A stretch of DNA of 26,711 nt from JADFMN01 sp964529975. Its GTDB lineage: Bacteria; Armatimonadota; Fimbriimonadia; Fimbriimonadales; Fimbriimonadaceae. The stretch is taken from assembly GCA_964529975.1 (NCBI GenBank), contig CAZGXW010000038.1, forward strand, positions 1 through 26,711. The letters are read 5' to 3'. This document shows positions 15,389-21,454 of this stretch, piece after piece. The notes beneath the pieces are model-generated. The model was not told where the DNA came from, searched no databases, and saw nothing but the letters and a program-made list of their open reading frames with translations. The translations under genes were made by a program, and so were the position numbers. The number at the start of each line of letters is the position of its first letter. Position 1 is the stretch's first letter.

Positions 15389-15432
15389 AAGGTAACACAT
15401 CCGCCGCGGTTTGTCAAAAGGCTTTTGCCTTT
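15389..15432 (-). promoter_or_regulatory. sigA promoter with inverted repeat at the -35
   Basis: On the minus strand TTGACA (15412-15417) and TACCTT (15389-15394) are 17 nt apart, a perfect -35 and an acceptable -10. Just upstream, and sharing one base with the -35, is AAAGGC-TTTT-GCCTTT (15417-15432). Further upstream lies a second pair of arms, GCTTTTG/CAAAAGC. These could be operator sites. The remaining gap up to the desulfurase stop (15534) holds no gene. Confidence 0.7.
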
Positions 15433-15533
15433 GACGCTCCAAAAGCGGCCGAAAGCGGTGCTTTTGAACCTAACACGGCGCGTGCCAAGTCTGTAAGACG
15501 CCTGCAAACGCCCCTCGGTTGCGGCCAGTGGGC

Positions 15534-16586
15534 CTAAACGTAGAGTTTCCTGAGGCTCGTCACGGCCTGGGAAATGCCGTCGCATATCCCCTCGGTAGCC
15601 GTGAGGGTGTTGAACCTGCCGAAACTGATCCGGACGGCCCCTCTGGCCAGATGGTCGGGCAGTCCGTACGCCTTGAGGACCTTGCTGACCGTGCCTGAAC
15701 CCGAACTGCAGGCAGAGCCGCTGCTCAGGGCGTAGCCCTTGGCGTCCAGGCTGATGACAATGCTTTCGCCCTCGAGACCCTCGAAACACGCTGAGAGGAC
15801 GAACGGAGAGTTCTGGGGCGCCTCGACAAAGTGCACGTCGCCAAGGTCGGTTAGCCTTCCCTTGACATATTCACGCAGCGCCTTTGCGTGCGCGACGTCC
15901 TCGTCCATGCGCTCTCTGGCGACTTCGGCCGCGGCGCCCATTCCAACGATCCCGGGCACGTTCAACGTGCCGCTGCGCCTCCCGTGTTCTTGCTCGCCAC
16001 CGTACATGAGCGGCTCGACGTTTTCGGCCCCCTTGATGTAGAGCGCGCCGACGCCCTTCGGGCCGTAGAACTTGTGCGCGCTCATGCTCACGAAGTCGAA
16101 CGCCTTTGCGTCGAACGGAACCTTGCCGACGGCCTGTGTCGCGTCAGAATGCGTCTTCTTGGCCCTAGGCATGTCGATGTATGCGCCCGTCTCGTTGTTC
16201 ACGCGCATGACGCTGGTGAGATCGGCGTCGGAATCCTCGAGCGTCCAGCCGTCGTTCTTGAGGACGTGGGCGTTGTGGCTGCACGCGAAGGCGCGGACGC
16301 TTCCGTGCTCGAACGGGCTGATCGCCAGGGTAGGGAATGCTCGGAGCACCCAGTTGTTGGCCTCGGTCGCTCCGCTGGTGAAACAGACTTCGCTCGGATC
16401 GTCCGCTTGGATCAATGCTGCGACTTGTTCGCGAGCCTTTGTGACGGCGGCGCAGGCCTCACGGCCCCAGGCATGGATCGAGTTGGCGTTTCCGAACGAG
16501 TCCTTGAGGAAGGGCTCCATGGCCGCGAAAACGCGCGGGTCGACCGGCGTCGTGGCTGCGTTATCGAAATAACACGCGGGATCCAT
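15534..16586 (-). CDS. Cysteine desulfurase (NifS/IscS family)
   Basis: PLP enzyme that takes sulfur from cysteine for Fe-S clusters, thiolated tRNA or other sulfur acceptors. The 350-residue protein begins with FDNAATTPVDPRV, has TSGATEANN (70-78), the PLP lysine Lys172 in SAHKFYGPKGVG, and the persulfide Cys293 in SSGSACSSGS, the class I arrangement. It is shorter than E. coli IscS (404). No iscU or other Fe-S assembly gene is adjacent, so the iscS/nifS/other role is open. The ATG at 16586 has TAAACT 8 nt before it and AGGG 4 nt before it, so either a leaderless start or translation from a sucD read-through message is possible. It lies 27 nt after sucD. Confidence 0.93.
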   Translation of the reverse strand: MDPACYFDNAATTPVDPRVFAAMEPFLKDSFGNANSIHAWGREACAAVTKAREQVAALIQADDPSEVCFTSGATEANNWVLRAFPTLAISPFEHGSVRAFACSHNAHVLKNDGWTLEDSDADLTSVMRVNNETGAYIDMPRAKKTHSDATQAVGKVPFDAKAFDFVSMSAHKFYGPKGVGALYIKGAENVEPLMYGGEQEHGRRSGTLNVPGIVGMGAAAEVARERMDEDVAHAKALREYVKGRLTDLGDVHFVEAPQNSPFVLSACFEGLEGESIVISLDAKGYALSSGSACSSGSGTVSKVLKAYGLPDHLARGAVRISFGRFNTLTATEGICDGISQAVTSLRKLYV

Positions 16587-16613
16587 CTCACCCTAGTTTA
16601 CATTCGGCCATGA

Positions 16614-17495
16614 CTAGACGGTGGCCTTCTCGAGCGCGGCCTTGACAAGACCAGGAATGTCGCTTGTCCGATCGGCGACGGCCGCACCTGCGGCCAAGAG
16701 TGCGTCGACCTTCGACTGCGCTGTGCCCAGCCCTCCGCTGATGATCGCACCGGCGTGGCCCATGCGCTTGCCCGGGGGTGCCGTCCGACCTGAGATGAAC
16801 GACACGACCGGCTTAGACATCGTCTTGATGAACTCCGCCCCGGCCTCTTCGTCCGTCCCACCGATCTCGCCGACCATGACGACGGCCCGTGTATGAGGGT
16901 CTGCCTCGAACATCTCCAGTACTTCGACGAACCGCGTTCCGGGAATCGGGTCGCCGCCGATCCCGACGCACGTGGTCTGGCCCAGGTCGGCGCGCGTGAG
17001 TTCCCAAACGATCTCGTAGGTGAGCGTTCCAGAGCGCGAGACCATTCCCACAGGCCCTGGCTTAAAGATGTGCCCCGGCATGATGCCCATCTTGCACTGC
17101 TCCGGAGTGATGATCCCCGCGCAGTTGCCTCCGAGCAAGCGCGCACGTCCGTTCGAACGGATCTTGTTCACAGAGCGAAGCATGTCCTTGACTGGCACGC
17201 CTTCCGTGATCAGGCAGATGAATGGCACGCCTGCGGCCTCGCACTCCATGACCGAGTCGGCAGCGAACGGAGCAGGAACAAAAATGAGAGACGCATTCGC
17301 GCCGGACTTGGCAACGGCCTCTTCCATCGTATCGAACACGGGCACACCGAGGTGCGTGGTGCCGCCCTTGCCAGGCGTGACGCCGGCGACGACTTGAGTG
17401 CCGTACTCGATCATCTGCTGGGCGTGGAAGGAGCCTTCGCGTCCGGTCATTCCGGCCACGACGACTTTGGTGTTCTTGTCTACGAGGATCGCCAA
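16614..17495 (-). CDS. sucD: Succinate-CoA ligase (ADP/GDP-forming) alpha subunit
   Basis: The alpha subunit of the TCA-cycle enzyme that makes ATP or GTP from succinyl-CoA. It binds CoA in the N-terminal Rossmann domain (VVAGMTGREGSFH, 12-24; GVTPGKGG, 38-45). The active-site phosphohistidine is His247 in GKRMGHAGAI, matching E. coli His246. GGNCAGIITP (122-131) and SRSGTLTYE are also typical. The start is TTG at 17495 (293 aa), which gives the family N-terminus; the reading frame runs further upstream but without similarity. TATCCT (17505-17510) ends 9 nt before it, with no Shine-Dalgarno sequence. The partner sucC is not in the window, which is unusual. Divergent from the alcohol dehydrogenase gene. 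Confidence 0.96.
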   Translation of the reverse strand: MAILVDKNTKVVVAGMTGREGSFHAQQMIEYGTQVVAGVTPGKGGTTHLGVPVFDTMEEAVAKSGANASLIFVPAPFAADSVMECEAAGVPFICLITEGVPVKDMLRSVNKIRSNGRARLLGGNCAGIITPEQCKMGIMPGHIFKPGPVGMVSRSGTLTYEIVWELTRADLGQTTCVGIGGDPIPGTRFVEVLEMFEADPHTRAVVMVGEIGGTDEEAGAEFIKTMSKPVVSFISGRTAPPGKRMGHAGAIISGGLGTAQSKVDALLAAGAAVADRTSDIPGLVKAALEKATV

Positions 17496-17504
17496 GGTGG
17501 ACTG

Positions 17505-17562
17505 AGGATACTCGTTGCAGTCCCGTGCGACGTGTCCCGAGTCCCGTGTGGACTCATACTCT
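17505..17562. promoter_or_regulatory. Divergent leaderless-type promoters of sucD and the alcohol dehydrogenase gene
   Basis: Within a 72-nt divergent gap, TATCCT on the minus strand (17505-17510) lies 9 nt before the sucD TTG. On the plus strand TACTCT (17557-17562), overlapping CATACT (17555-17560), lies 5-7 nt before the dehydrogenase ATG. Neither start has a Shine-Dalgarno sequence, and neither hexamer has a clear -35. Confidence 0.45.
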
Positions 17563-17567
17563 GTCCC

Positions 17568-18665
17568 ATGAAAGTCAGTGCGGCGGTTTTGGAGGAGGTT
17601 TGCGGGCCGATCGTGGTCCAAGACCTCGACCTACAAGAGCCGCAGTACGGCGAAGTGCTCGTGCGCATGTTGGCGACGGGTGTCTGCCATTCGGACTGGC
17701 ACCTCGTGACCGGCGACACAAAGCACCCGCTCCCAGTCGTCCTCGGCCACGAAGGAGCGGGCATCGTCGAGGCGTTGGGTCAGGGCTCGAGCGGCCTCTC
17801 GGTCGGCGATCTGGTCGCCCTGAACTGGGCTCCGTCGTGCGGATCGTGCTTCTACTGCAGCCACGGCCGCCCCGCACTTTGCGGCGAGTACGTCGGACCG
17901 ATCTGGAACGGCACAATGATCGATGGAACGACGCGCTTCTCACGCGGCGGGTCGCCCGTGTACCACTACTCCGCGCTCGCGTGCTTCGCAGAGCGCGTCG
18001 TCGTTCCGCAGGTGTGTTGCGTCAAGATGCCCGCGGGGCTCGCGCCCGAAGTCGCGGCGGTGATCGGATGTGCCGTGACAACGGGGGTCGGGAGCGTCCT
18101 GAACACCGCACGGGTCGGGCGAGGATCTTCAGTCGCTGTGATCGGCGCCGGCGGTGTCGGACTCTCGACAGTCATGGGGGCTGCCGCGGCAGGCGCGGCA
18201 ACGATTGTCGCGTGCGATCCCCTTGTGTCGCGGCTGGATGCCGCAAGGCTCGTCGGCGCCACACACGCCTTTGAAGGGGACTTTTCGGCAGCAGTCAAGT
18301 CCGTCACAGAGGGCCGAGGCGCGGACTACGTGTTCGAGTGCGTTGGTCGTCCAGAGGTCCAAGAGGCCGCGCTCGACTTGGCAAGGCCTGGCGGCACGAT
18401 CGTGTTCAGCGGCCTCGCGCCTAACGGCACGTCCACTAACATCCCTGGTGCAAGGCTTGTGCGAGAGGAGAAGACTGTAATGGGGTCGTACTATGGCACC
18501 TCGAACCCGTCGATCGACTTTCCAAGATACGCGCAGATGTTCCTTGAGGGCACCCTGCCCTTGGACCGTCTCGTATCTCACCGCTACCCCGTGGAGAAGA
18601 TCAACGAGGCGTACGCCGACATGCTGTCGGGCGCTAGTGTTCGAGGAGTCGTTTCCTTTGGTTGA
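17568..18665 (+). CDS. Zinc-dependent alcohol dehydrogenase (MDR superfamily)
   Basis: A 365-residue medium-chain NAD(P)-dependent dehydrogenase. The catalytic zinc set is Cys40 (ATGVCHSD), His61 (GHEGAG) and Cys168 (IGCAVTTGVG). The structural zinc set is Cys91, Cys94, Cys97 and Cys105. The Rossmann motif GAGGVG is at 193-198, and Asp217 at the end of the second strand favours NAD over NADP. The closest familiar group is the class I/III (formaldehyde or S-hydroxymethyl-mycothiol/glutathione-like) ADH, but the substrate is not fixed by these motifs. ATG start at 17568, no Shine-Dalgarno, predicted leaderless. No partner genes in the pathway are adjacent. Confidence 0.92.
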   Translation: MKVSAAVLEEVCGPIVVQDLDLQEPQYGEVLVRMLATGVCHSDWHLVTGDTKHPLPVVLGHEGAGIVEALGQGSSGLSVGDLVALNWAPSCGSCFYCSHGRPALCGEYVGPIWNGTMIDGTTRFSRGGSPVYHYSALACFAERVVVPQVCCVKMPAGLAPEVAAVIGCAVTTGVGSVLNTARVGRGSSVAVIGAGGVGLSTVMGAAAAGAATIVACDPLVSRLDAARLVGATHAFEGDFSAAVKSVTEGRGADYVFECVGRPEVQEAALDLARPGGTIVFSGLAPNGTSTNIPGARLVREEKTVMGSYYGTSNPSIDFPRYAQMFLEGTLPLDRLVSHRYPVEKINEAYADMLSGASVRGVVSFG

Positions 18666-18713
18666 GCCAGGAACCAGGCAACACCACGGGCCGGTGAACC
18701 GTCGAACCCATAG

Positions 18714-18719
18714 TACAAT
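18714..18719 (+). promoter_or_regulatory. -10-like TACAAT before hisB
   Basis: TACAAT (5/6 to TATAAT) ends 10 nt before the hisB ATG, implying a leader of 3-4 nt. No Shine-Dalgarno sequence and no clear -35 are seen. Likely promoter of the his block. Confidence 0.5.
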
Positions 18720-18729
18720 CTAAGCCTTC

Positions 18730-19338
18730 ATGTCGAAGAACAGCAAGACCGTCCGCTATGCGGAAGTGGACCGGGAGACCACCGAGACGGACATCCGTCT
18801 TACCCTCGACCTTGACGGCGGGGCCAAGGTGGACGTCGATACCGGTATTCCGTTCTTCGACCACATGCTCCACCAACTGGGGTTTCACGGCCACATCGAC
18901 CTCGGCATCAAGGCCGGTGGTGACATTGACGTCGACGACCACCACACAGTCGAGGACACGGGCATTGTCCTCGGTGTAGGGATCAAGCGCGCCTTGATCG
19001 ACAGTGAGGGTATCGCGCGGTTCGGAAGCGTCCAGGTGCCGATGGACGACGCGCTCGTCATGGTCTCCATGGACGTGTGCGGACGTGGATACCTCGCGTA
19101 CGATGTTCCGTTCACGCGAGAGACCATCGGCGGACTGTCGCTAGAGAACGTGCGCGAGTTCTTCCAAGCGCTCGCTCTCAACGCGGGCATCACGTTGCAC
19201 ATCAAGAAACTCGCGGGCTCGAACGACCACCACGTTTGCGAGGCGACGTTCAAGGCGTTCGGCGTCGCACTGCACCAAGCTCTGGAGCGCACCGAGCGCG
19301 TGGGCACGCCCACAACGAAAGGGAAGATCGGCACTTGA
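18730..19338 (+). CDS. hisB: Imidazoleglycerol-phosphate dehydratase
   Basis: Dehydrates imidazole glycerol phosphate to imidazole acetol phosphate (histidine step 6). The 202-residue protein is the monofunctional dehydratase without the N-terminal phosphatase seen in E. coli. The manganese-binding His clusters are present: FFDHMLHQLGFHGH (42-55), DDHHTVEDTG (69-78) and SNDHHVCEATFKA (164-176). It opens a tight hisB-hisH-hisA unit; its TGA overlaps the hisH TTG start by three bases. Confidence 0.97.
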   Translation: MSKNSKTVRYAEVDRETTETDIRLTLDLDGGAKVDVDTGIPFFDHMLHQLGFHGHIDLGIKAGGDIDVDDHHTVEDTGIVLGVGIKRALIDSEGIARFGSVQVPMDDALVMVSMDVCGRGYLAYDVPFTRETIGGLSLENVREFFQALALNAGITLHIKKLAGSNDHHVCEATFKAFGVALHQALERTERVGTPTTKGKIGT

Positions 19339-20003
19339 TCGTCATCCTCGACTACGGTATGGGCAACCTCCGGTCTGTCCAGAAGGCCGTAGAGTTTCTC
19401 GGTCACGAGTGTCGGATTCAGAGCGATTTGAATGGTGCGACGAGCGTCATCCTTCCGGGAGTCGGCGCGTTTGCAGAAGCGATGCGGCGGCTAGAGCCTG
19501 TCCGCCCTCAACTTGACGAATGGGTCGACGAGGCAAAGGGGTACATCCTCGGCATCTGCCTCGGCTATCAACTGATGTTCCAAGAGGGTGACGAACACGA
19601 AACGGTCCGGGGACTGGGGTACCTCGATGGCCGCGTGCAATACCTCCCCCGGGACAAGGGAGTGAAGGTACCGCACGTAGGATGGACCCCTATCAGCTAC
19701 CAGAAGCCCTCCACCTGGAGGCAGGTGACAGGGCTCACCGGCCCCAATCCCAAGTCGCACTACCTGCCTCACCGCCACTTTCTCTTTGAAGGACTCGAGG
19801 AAGGGACGCAGTTTTACTTCACGCATTCGCTGTACACTTCGGTGAGCGATCTGCCTACCTGCGTCACGGCCACGGCCGAACATGGGATAAGGTTTGCCGC
19901 TGCGGCCGTACAGGACTACATCATGGGCGTACAGTTCCACCCGGAAAAGAGCGGCAGAGCCGGACTTCGGCTACTGCAAAACTTCTGCGAGGCGGTCGCC
20001 TGA
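19335..20003 (+). CDS. hisH: Imidazole glycerol phosphate synthase glutaminase subunit
   Basis: Class I glutamine amidotransferase that feeds ammonia to HisF. The 222-residue product from TTG 19335 begins with VILDYGMGNLRS and has the nucleophile Cys75 (GICLGYQLMF) and catalytic His202 and Glu204 (VQFHPEKSG). The TTG is the only sensible start and gives the usual N-terminus; GGGA lies 10 nt upstream. An extra stretch of about 20-25 residues lies between GWTPI (116-120) and YFTHSLY (161-167), making it slightly longer than usual. The partner hisF is not in the window. The stop overlaps hisA (TGATG). Confidence 0.96.
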   Translation: MIVILDYGMGNLRSVQKAVEFLGHECRIQSDLNGATSVILPGVGAFAEAMRRLEPVRPQLDEWVDEAKGYILGICLGYQLMFQEGDEHETVRGLGYLDGRVQYLPRDKGVKVPHVGWTPISYQKPSTWRQVTGLTGPNPKSHYLPHRHFLFEGLEEGTQFYFTHSLYTSVSDLPTCVTATAEHGIRFAAAAVQDYIMGVQFHPEKSGRAGLRLLQNFCEAVA

Positions 20004-20719
20004 TGTTGGTCATTCCCGCGATCGATCTACTCGACGGCAAATGTGTGCGCTTGACCGCCGGTAGTTTCGACAACGCCACTTTCTATTCGGACGATCCCGT
20101 TGGCACTGCCAAATCGTTCGCCGATCTCGGTGTCCAGTGGATCCACGTCATCGACTTGGACGGTGCCAAGGCGGGCCGTCCAGTGCAGTCAGAGATCGTT
20201 GCTGCGATCAAAGACGCCGTAGATTGCAAAGTTCAACTTGGTGGAGGGTTGCGCCGCCTCGACGATGTCGAGGCGGCGATTGGCAGTGGCGTCGACCGCG
20301 TCGTCATGGGCTCAGCGCTTGCCGACGATGCCCGGTTCGCCGCCACCGTGTTCGAGCGATTTGGAGACAAGGTCGCGGCGGGAATCGACACGAAAGGCGG
20401 AGTCGTCGCCGTGAAAGCATGGACGCAGACCTCCGCCATCCGAGGCATCGAGTTTGCGCAAACTCTGGTCGAGATGGGGTGCAAGACGATCGTCCAGACC
20501 GACGTTGGTCGCGATGGGACACTAAGTGGGCCAAACATCGACGAACTCCGGCAGTACCTTAACATCGAAGGCGTGTGCGTAATCGCGAGCGGCGGAGTTT
20601 CCGGCGCACAAGACCTCGCTGCGCTCAGCCAGGTAGGCGTTGCCGGAGTGATCGTTGGCAAGGCCATCTACGAGGGCCGTATCAACCTGCTGGAGGCGGT
20701 GGATACCTACCAATCGTGA
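20003..20719 (+). CDS. hisA: Phosphoribosylformimino-5-aminoimidazole carboxamide ribotide isomerase
   Basis: TIM-barrel isomerase converting ProFAR to PRFAR in histidine synthesis. In 238 residues it has the catalytic Asp8 (IPAIDLLDGKCVRL), LGGGLRR (79-85), GIDTKGG (127-133), the second-half phosphate/catalytic strand QTDVGRDGT (165-173) and the C-terminal phosphate loop ASGGVSG. The ATG overlaps the hisH stop by one base, so it is translationally coupled. Whether it also does the TrpF reaction (PriA type) cannot be told from these motifs. Confidence 0.96.
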   Translation: MLVIPAIDLLDGKCVRLTAGSFDNATFYSDDPVGTAKSFADLGVQWIHVIDLDGAKAGRPVQSEIVAAIKDAVDCKVQLGGGLRRLDDVEAAIGSGVDRVVMGSALADDARFAATVFERFGDKVAAGIDTKGGVVAVKAWTQTSAIRGIEFAQTLVEMGCKTIVQTDVGRDGTLSGPNIDELRQYLNIEGVCVIASGGVSGAQDLAALSQVGVAGVIVGKAIYEGRINLLEAVDTYQS

Positions 20720-20741
20720 ATCGCACCTTCGGCGCCCAACG

Positions 20742-20747
20742 TATCAT
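20742..20747 (+). promoter_or_regulatory. Possible -10 (TATCAT) before the small membrane protein pair
   Basis: TATCAT ends 16 nt before the GTG start of the first small protein. With AGAGG 4 nt before the GTG, this could be a separate leadered transcript rather than part of the his unit. Confidence 0.3.
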
Positions 20748-20763
20748 CTAGAGCAGAGGCACA

Positions 20764-21024
20764 GTGGAAGAGTACATCGCGATCGTGGCCATCGTTATGC
20801 TTTTCGGGATTCCGATCGTGGCCATCCTGACCCACCATCAGCGAAAAATGGCTGAGCTCATCCACCGCAACCATAGCGTACAACAAGAGACCAAGGTGGA
20901 CGAGGTGGCGCGGCTCAGGGCAGAAGTCCAGCAACTTAGGCGCGAACTTCATGAGACGGCTATCGCACTCGACGATGCTCGTGGGTCAAAGGGGTCGTCG
21001 ATCCAGCAGAGGGTAGGCGAGTGA
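20764..21024 (+). CDS. Small membrane protein with coiled coil, first of a paralogous pair
   Basis: 86 residues, family not recognised. An N-terminal hydrophobic helix (about 4-22, IAIVAIVMLFGIPIVAIL) is followed at once by THHQRKMAEL (23-32). A predicted coiled coil (about 44-72) contains VDEVARLRAEVQQLRREL. The start is GTG at 20764, with AGAGG just upstream. The layout, one membrane helix plus a cytosolic coiled coil, is like phage-shock PspB, but I see no real sequence match and do not claim homology. Its stop overlaps the GTG of its paralog (GTGA). It is between hisA and rpoB. Confidence 0.8.
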   Translation: MEEYIAIVAIVMLFGIPIVAILTHHQRKMAELIHRNHSVQQETKVDEVARLRAEVQQLRRELHETAIALDDARGSKGSSIQQRVGE

Positions 21025-21311
21025 GTGCCTTGATCGCGCAAGTCGATGCAGGGGTCGTGGCCGTCTTTATCCCCGTTACAGCCATCCTGGTTGGCGGCCT
21101 GATCGCGATCACAACAATGATGACCAACCACCAGCGCAAGATGGCCGAGATTCTCCGCAAGGACGTGGCTCAGCCGAGCGTAGTGGACGAGATCCGGGCC
21201 ATGCGAGCCGAAGTGGCCGAGTTGCGAGACCGCGTGAACCAGCAGACCCTGGCGATCGAGGCCAACCGAAACCAGGTCCCGACCGAGATGCCTCAAAGGC
21301 TTCAAGAATAG
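21021..21311 (+). CDS. Small membrane protein with coiled coil, second of a paralogous pair
   Basis: 96 residues, family not recognised. A hydrophobic segment at about 11-33 is followed by TNHQRKMAEIL (35-45) and a coiled coil with VDEIRAMRAEVAELRDRV (55-72). Both blocks are shared with the upstream protein at the same spacing from the membrane helix, so the pair arose by duplication. GTG start overlapping the upstream stop, with AGAGGG 7 nt before it, indicating translational coupling. The C-terminal tail after the coiled coil differs. Possibly the two form a hetero-oligomer (inference). Confidence 0.8.
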   Translation: MSALIAQVDAGVVAVFIPVTAILVGGLIAITTMMTNHQRKMAEILRKDVAQPSVVDEIRAMRAEVAELRDRVNQQTLAIEANRNQVPTEMPQRLQE

Positions 21312-21357
21312 TAGACAAAACTAACCTAATAACCCGTACTGAACCCGAGGTTTGAGC

Positions 21358-21423
21358 CTGACCAGGGGTCAGTCAGTCTGCCTGGGACCCCTAGCCAGGC
21401 GTGCACCTGCCCCGGGGTAAGAT
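21358..21423 (+). promoter_or_regulatory. rpoB upstream region: overlapping hairpins and -10-like TAAGAT
   Basis: In the 143-nt gap, CTGACC-AGG-GGTCAG (21358-21372) and GCCTGG...CCAGGC (21380-21400) can each fold. AGGGGTC (21364-21370) is also fully complementary to GACCCCT (21386-21392), an alternative that excludes both. TAAGAT (21418-21423) could be the -10 for rpoB, with a leader of about 25 nt. The strong ribosome binding site GGAGGAG follows. If TAAGAT is the only promoter, the hairpins are not transcribed. Confidence 0.4.
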
Positions 21424-21454
21424 AAACGTTCCGTCAGGGTCTCCGGAGGAGCGG

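Noticed and set aside
14216..15496. 426-codon plus-strand frame opposite sigA
   Set aside because: Antisense to the conserved sigma factor and continues through its promoter; no recognisable domain.
17496..17621. Longer sucD starting at 17621
   Set aside because: The added 42 residues have no similarity to SucD, cross the promoter hexamer and overlap the divergent dehydrogenase start.
19077..19334. HisH extended upstream by 86 codons
   Set aside because: That part is hisB in another frame; the family N-terminus is at TTG 19335.
20764..21311. Calling the small membrane pair PspB/PspC
   Set aside because: Only the architecture is similar; the sequences do not show PspB or PspC motifs.
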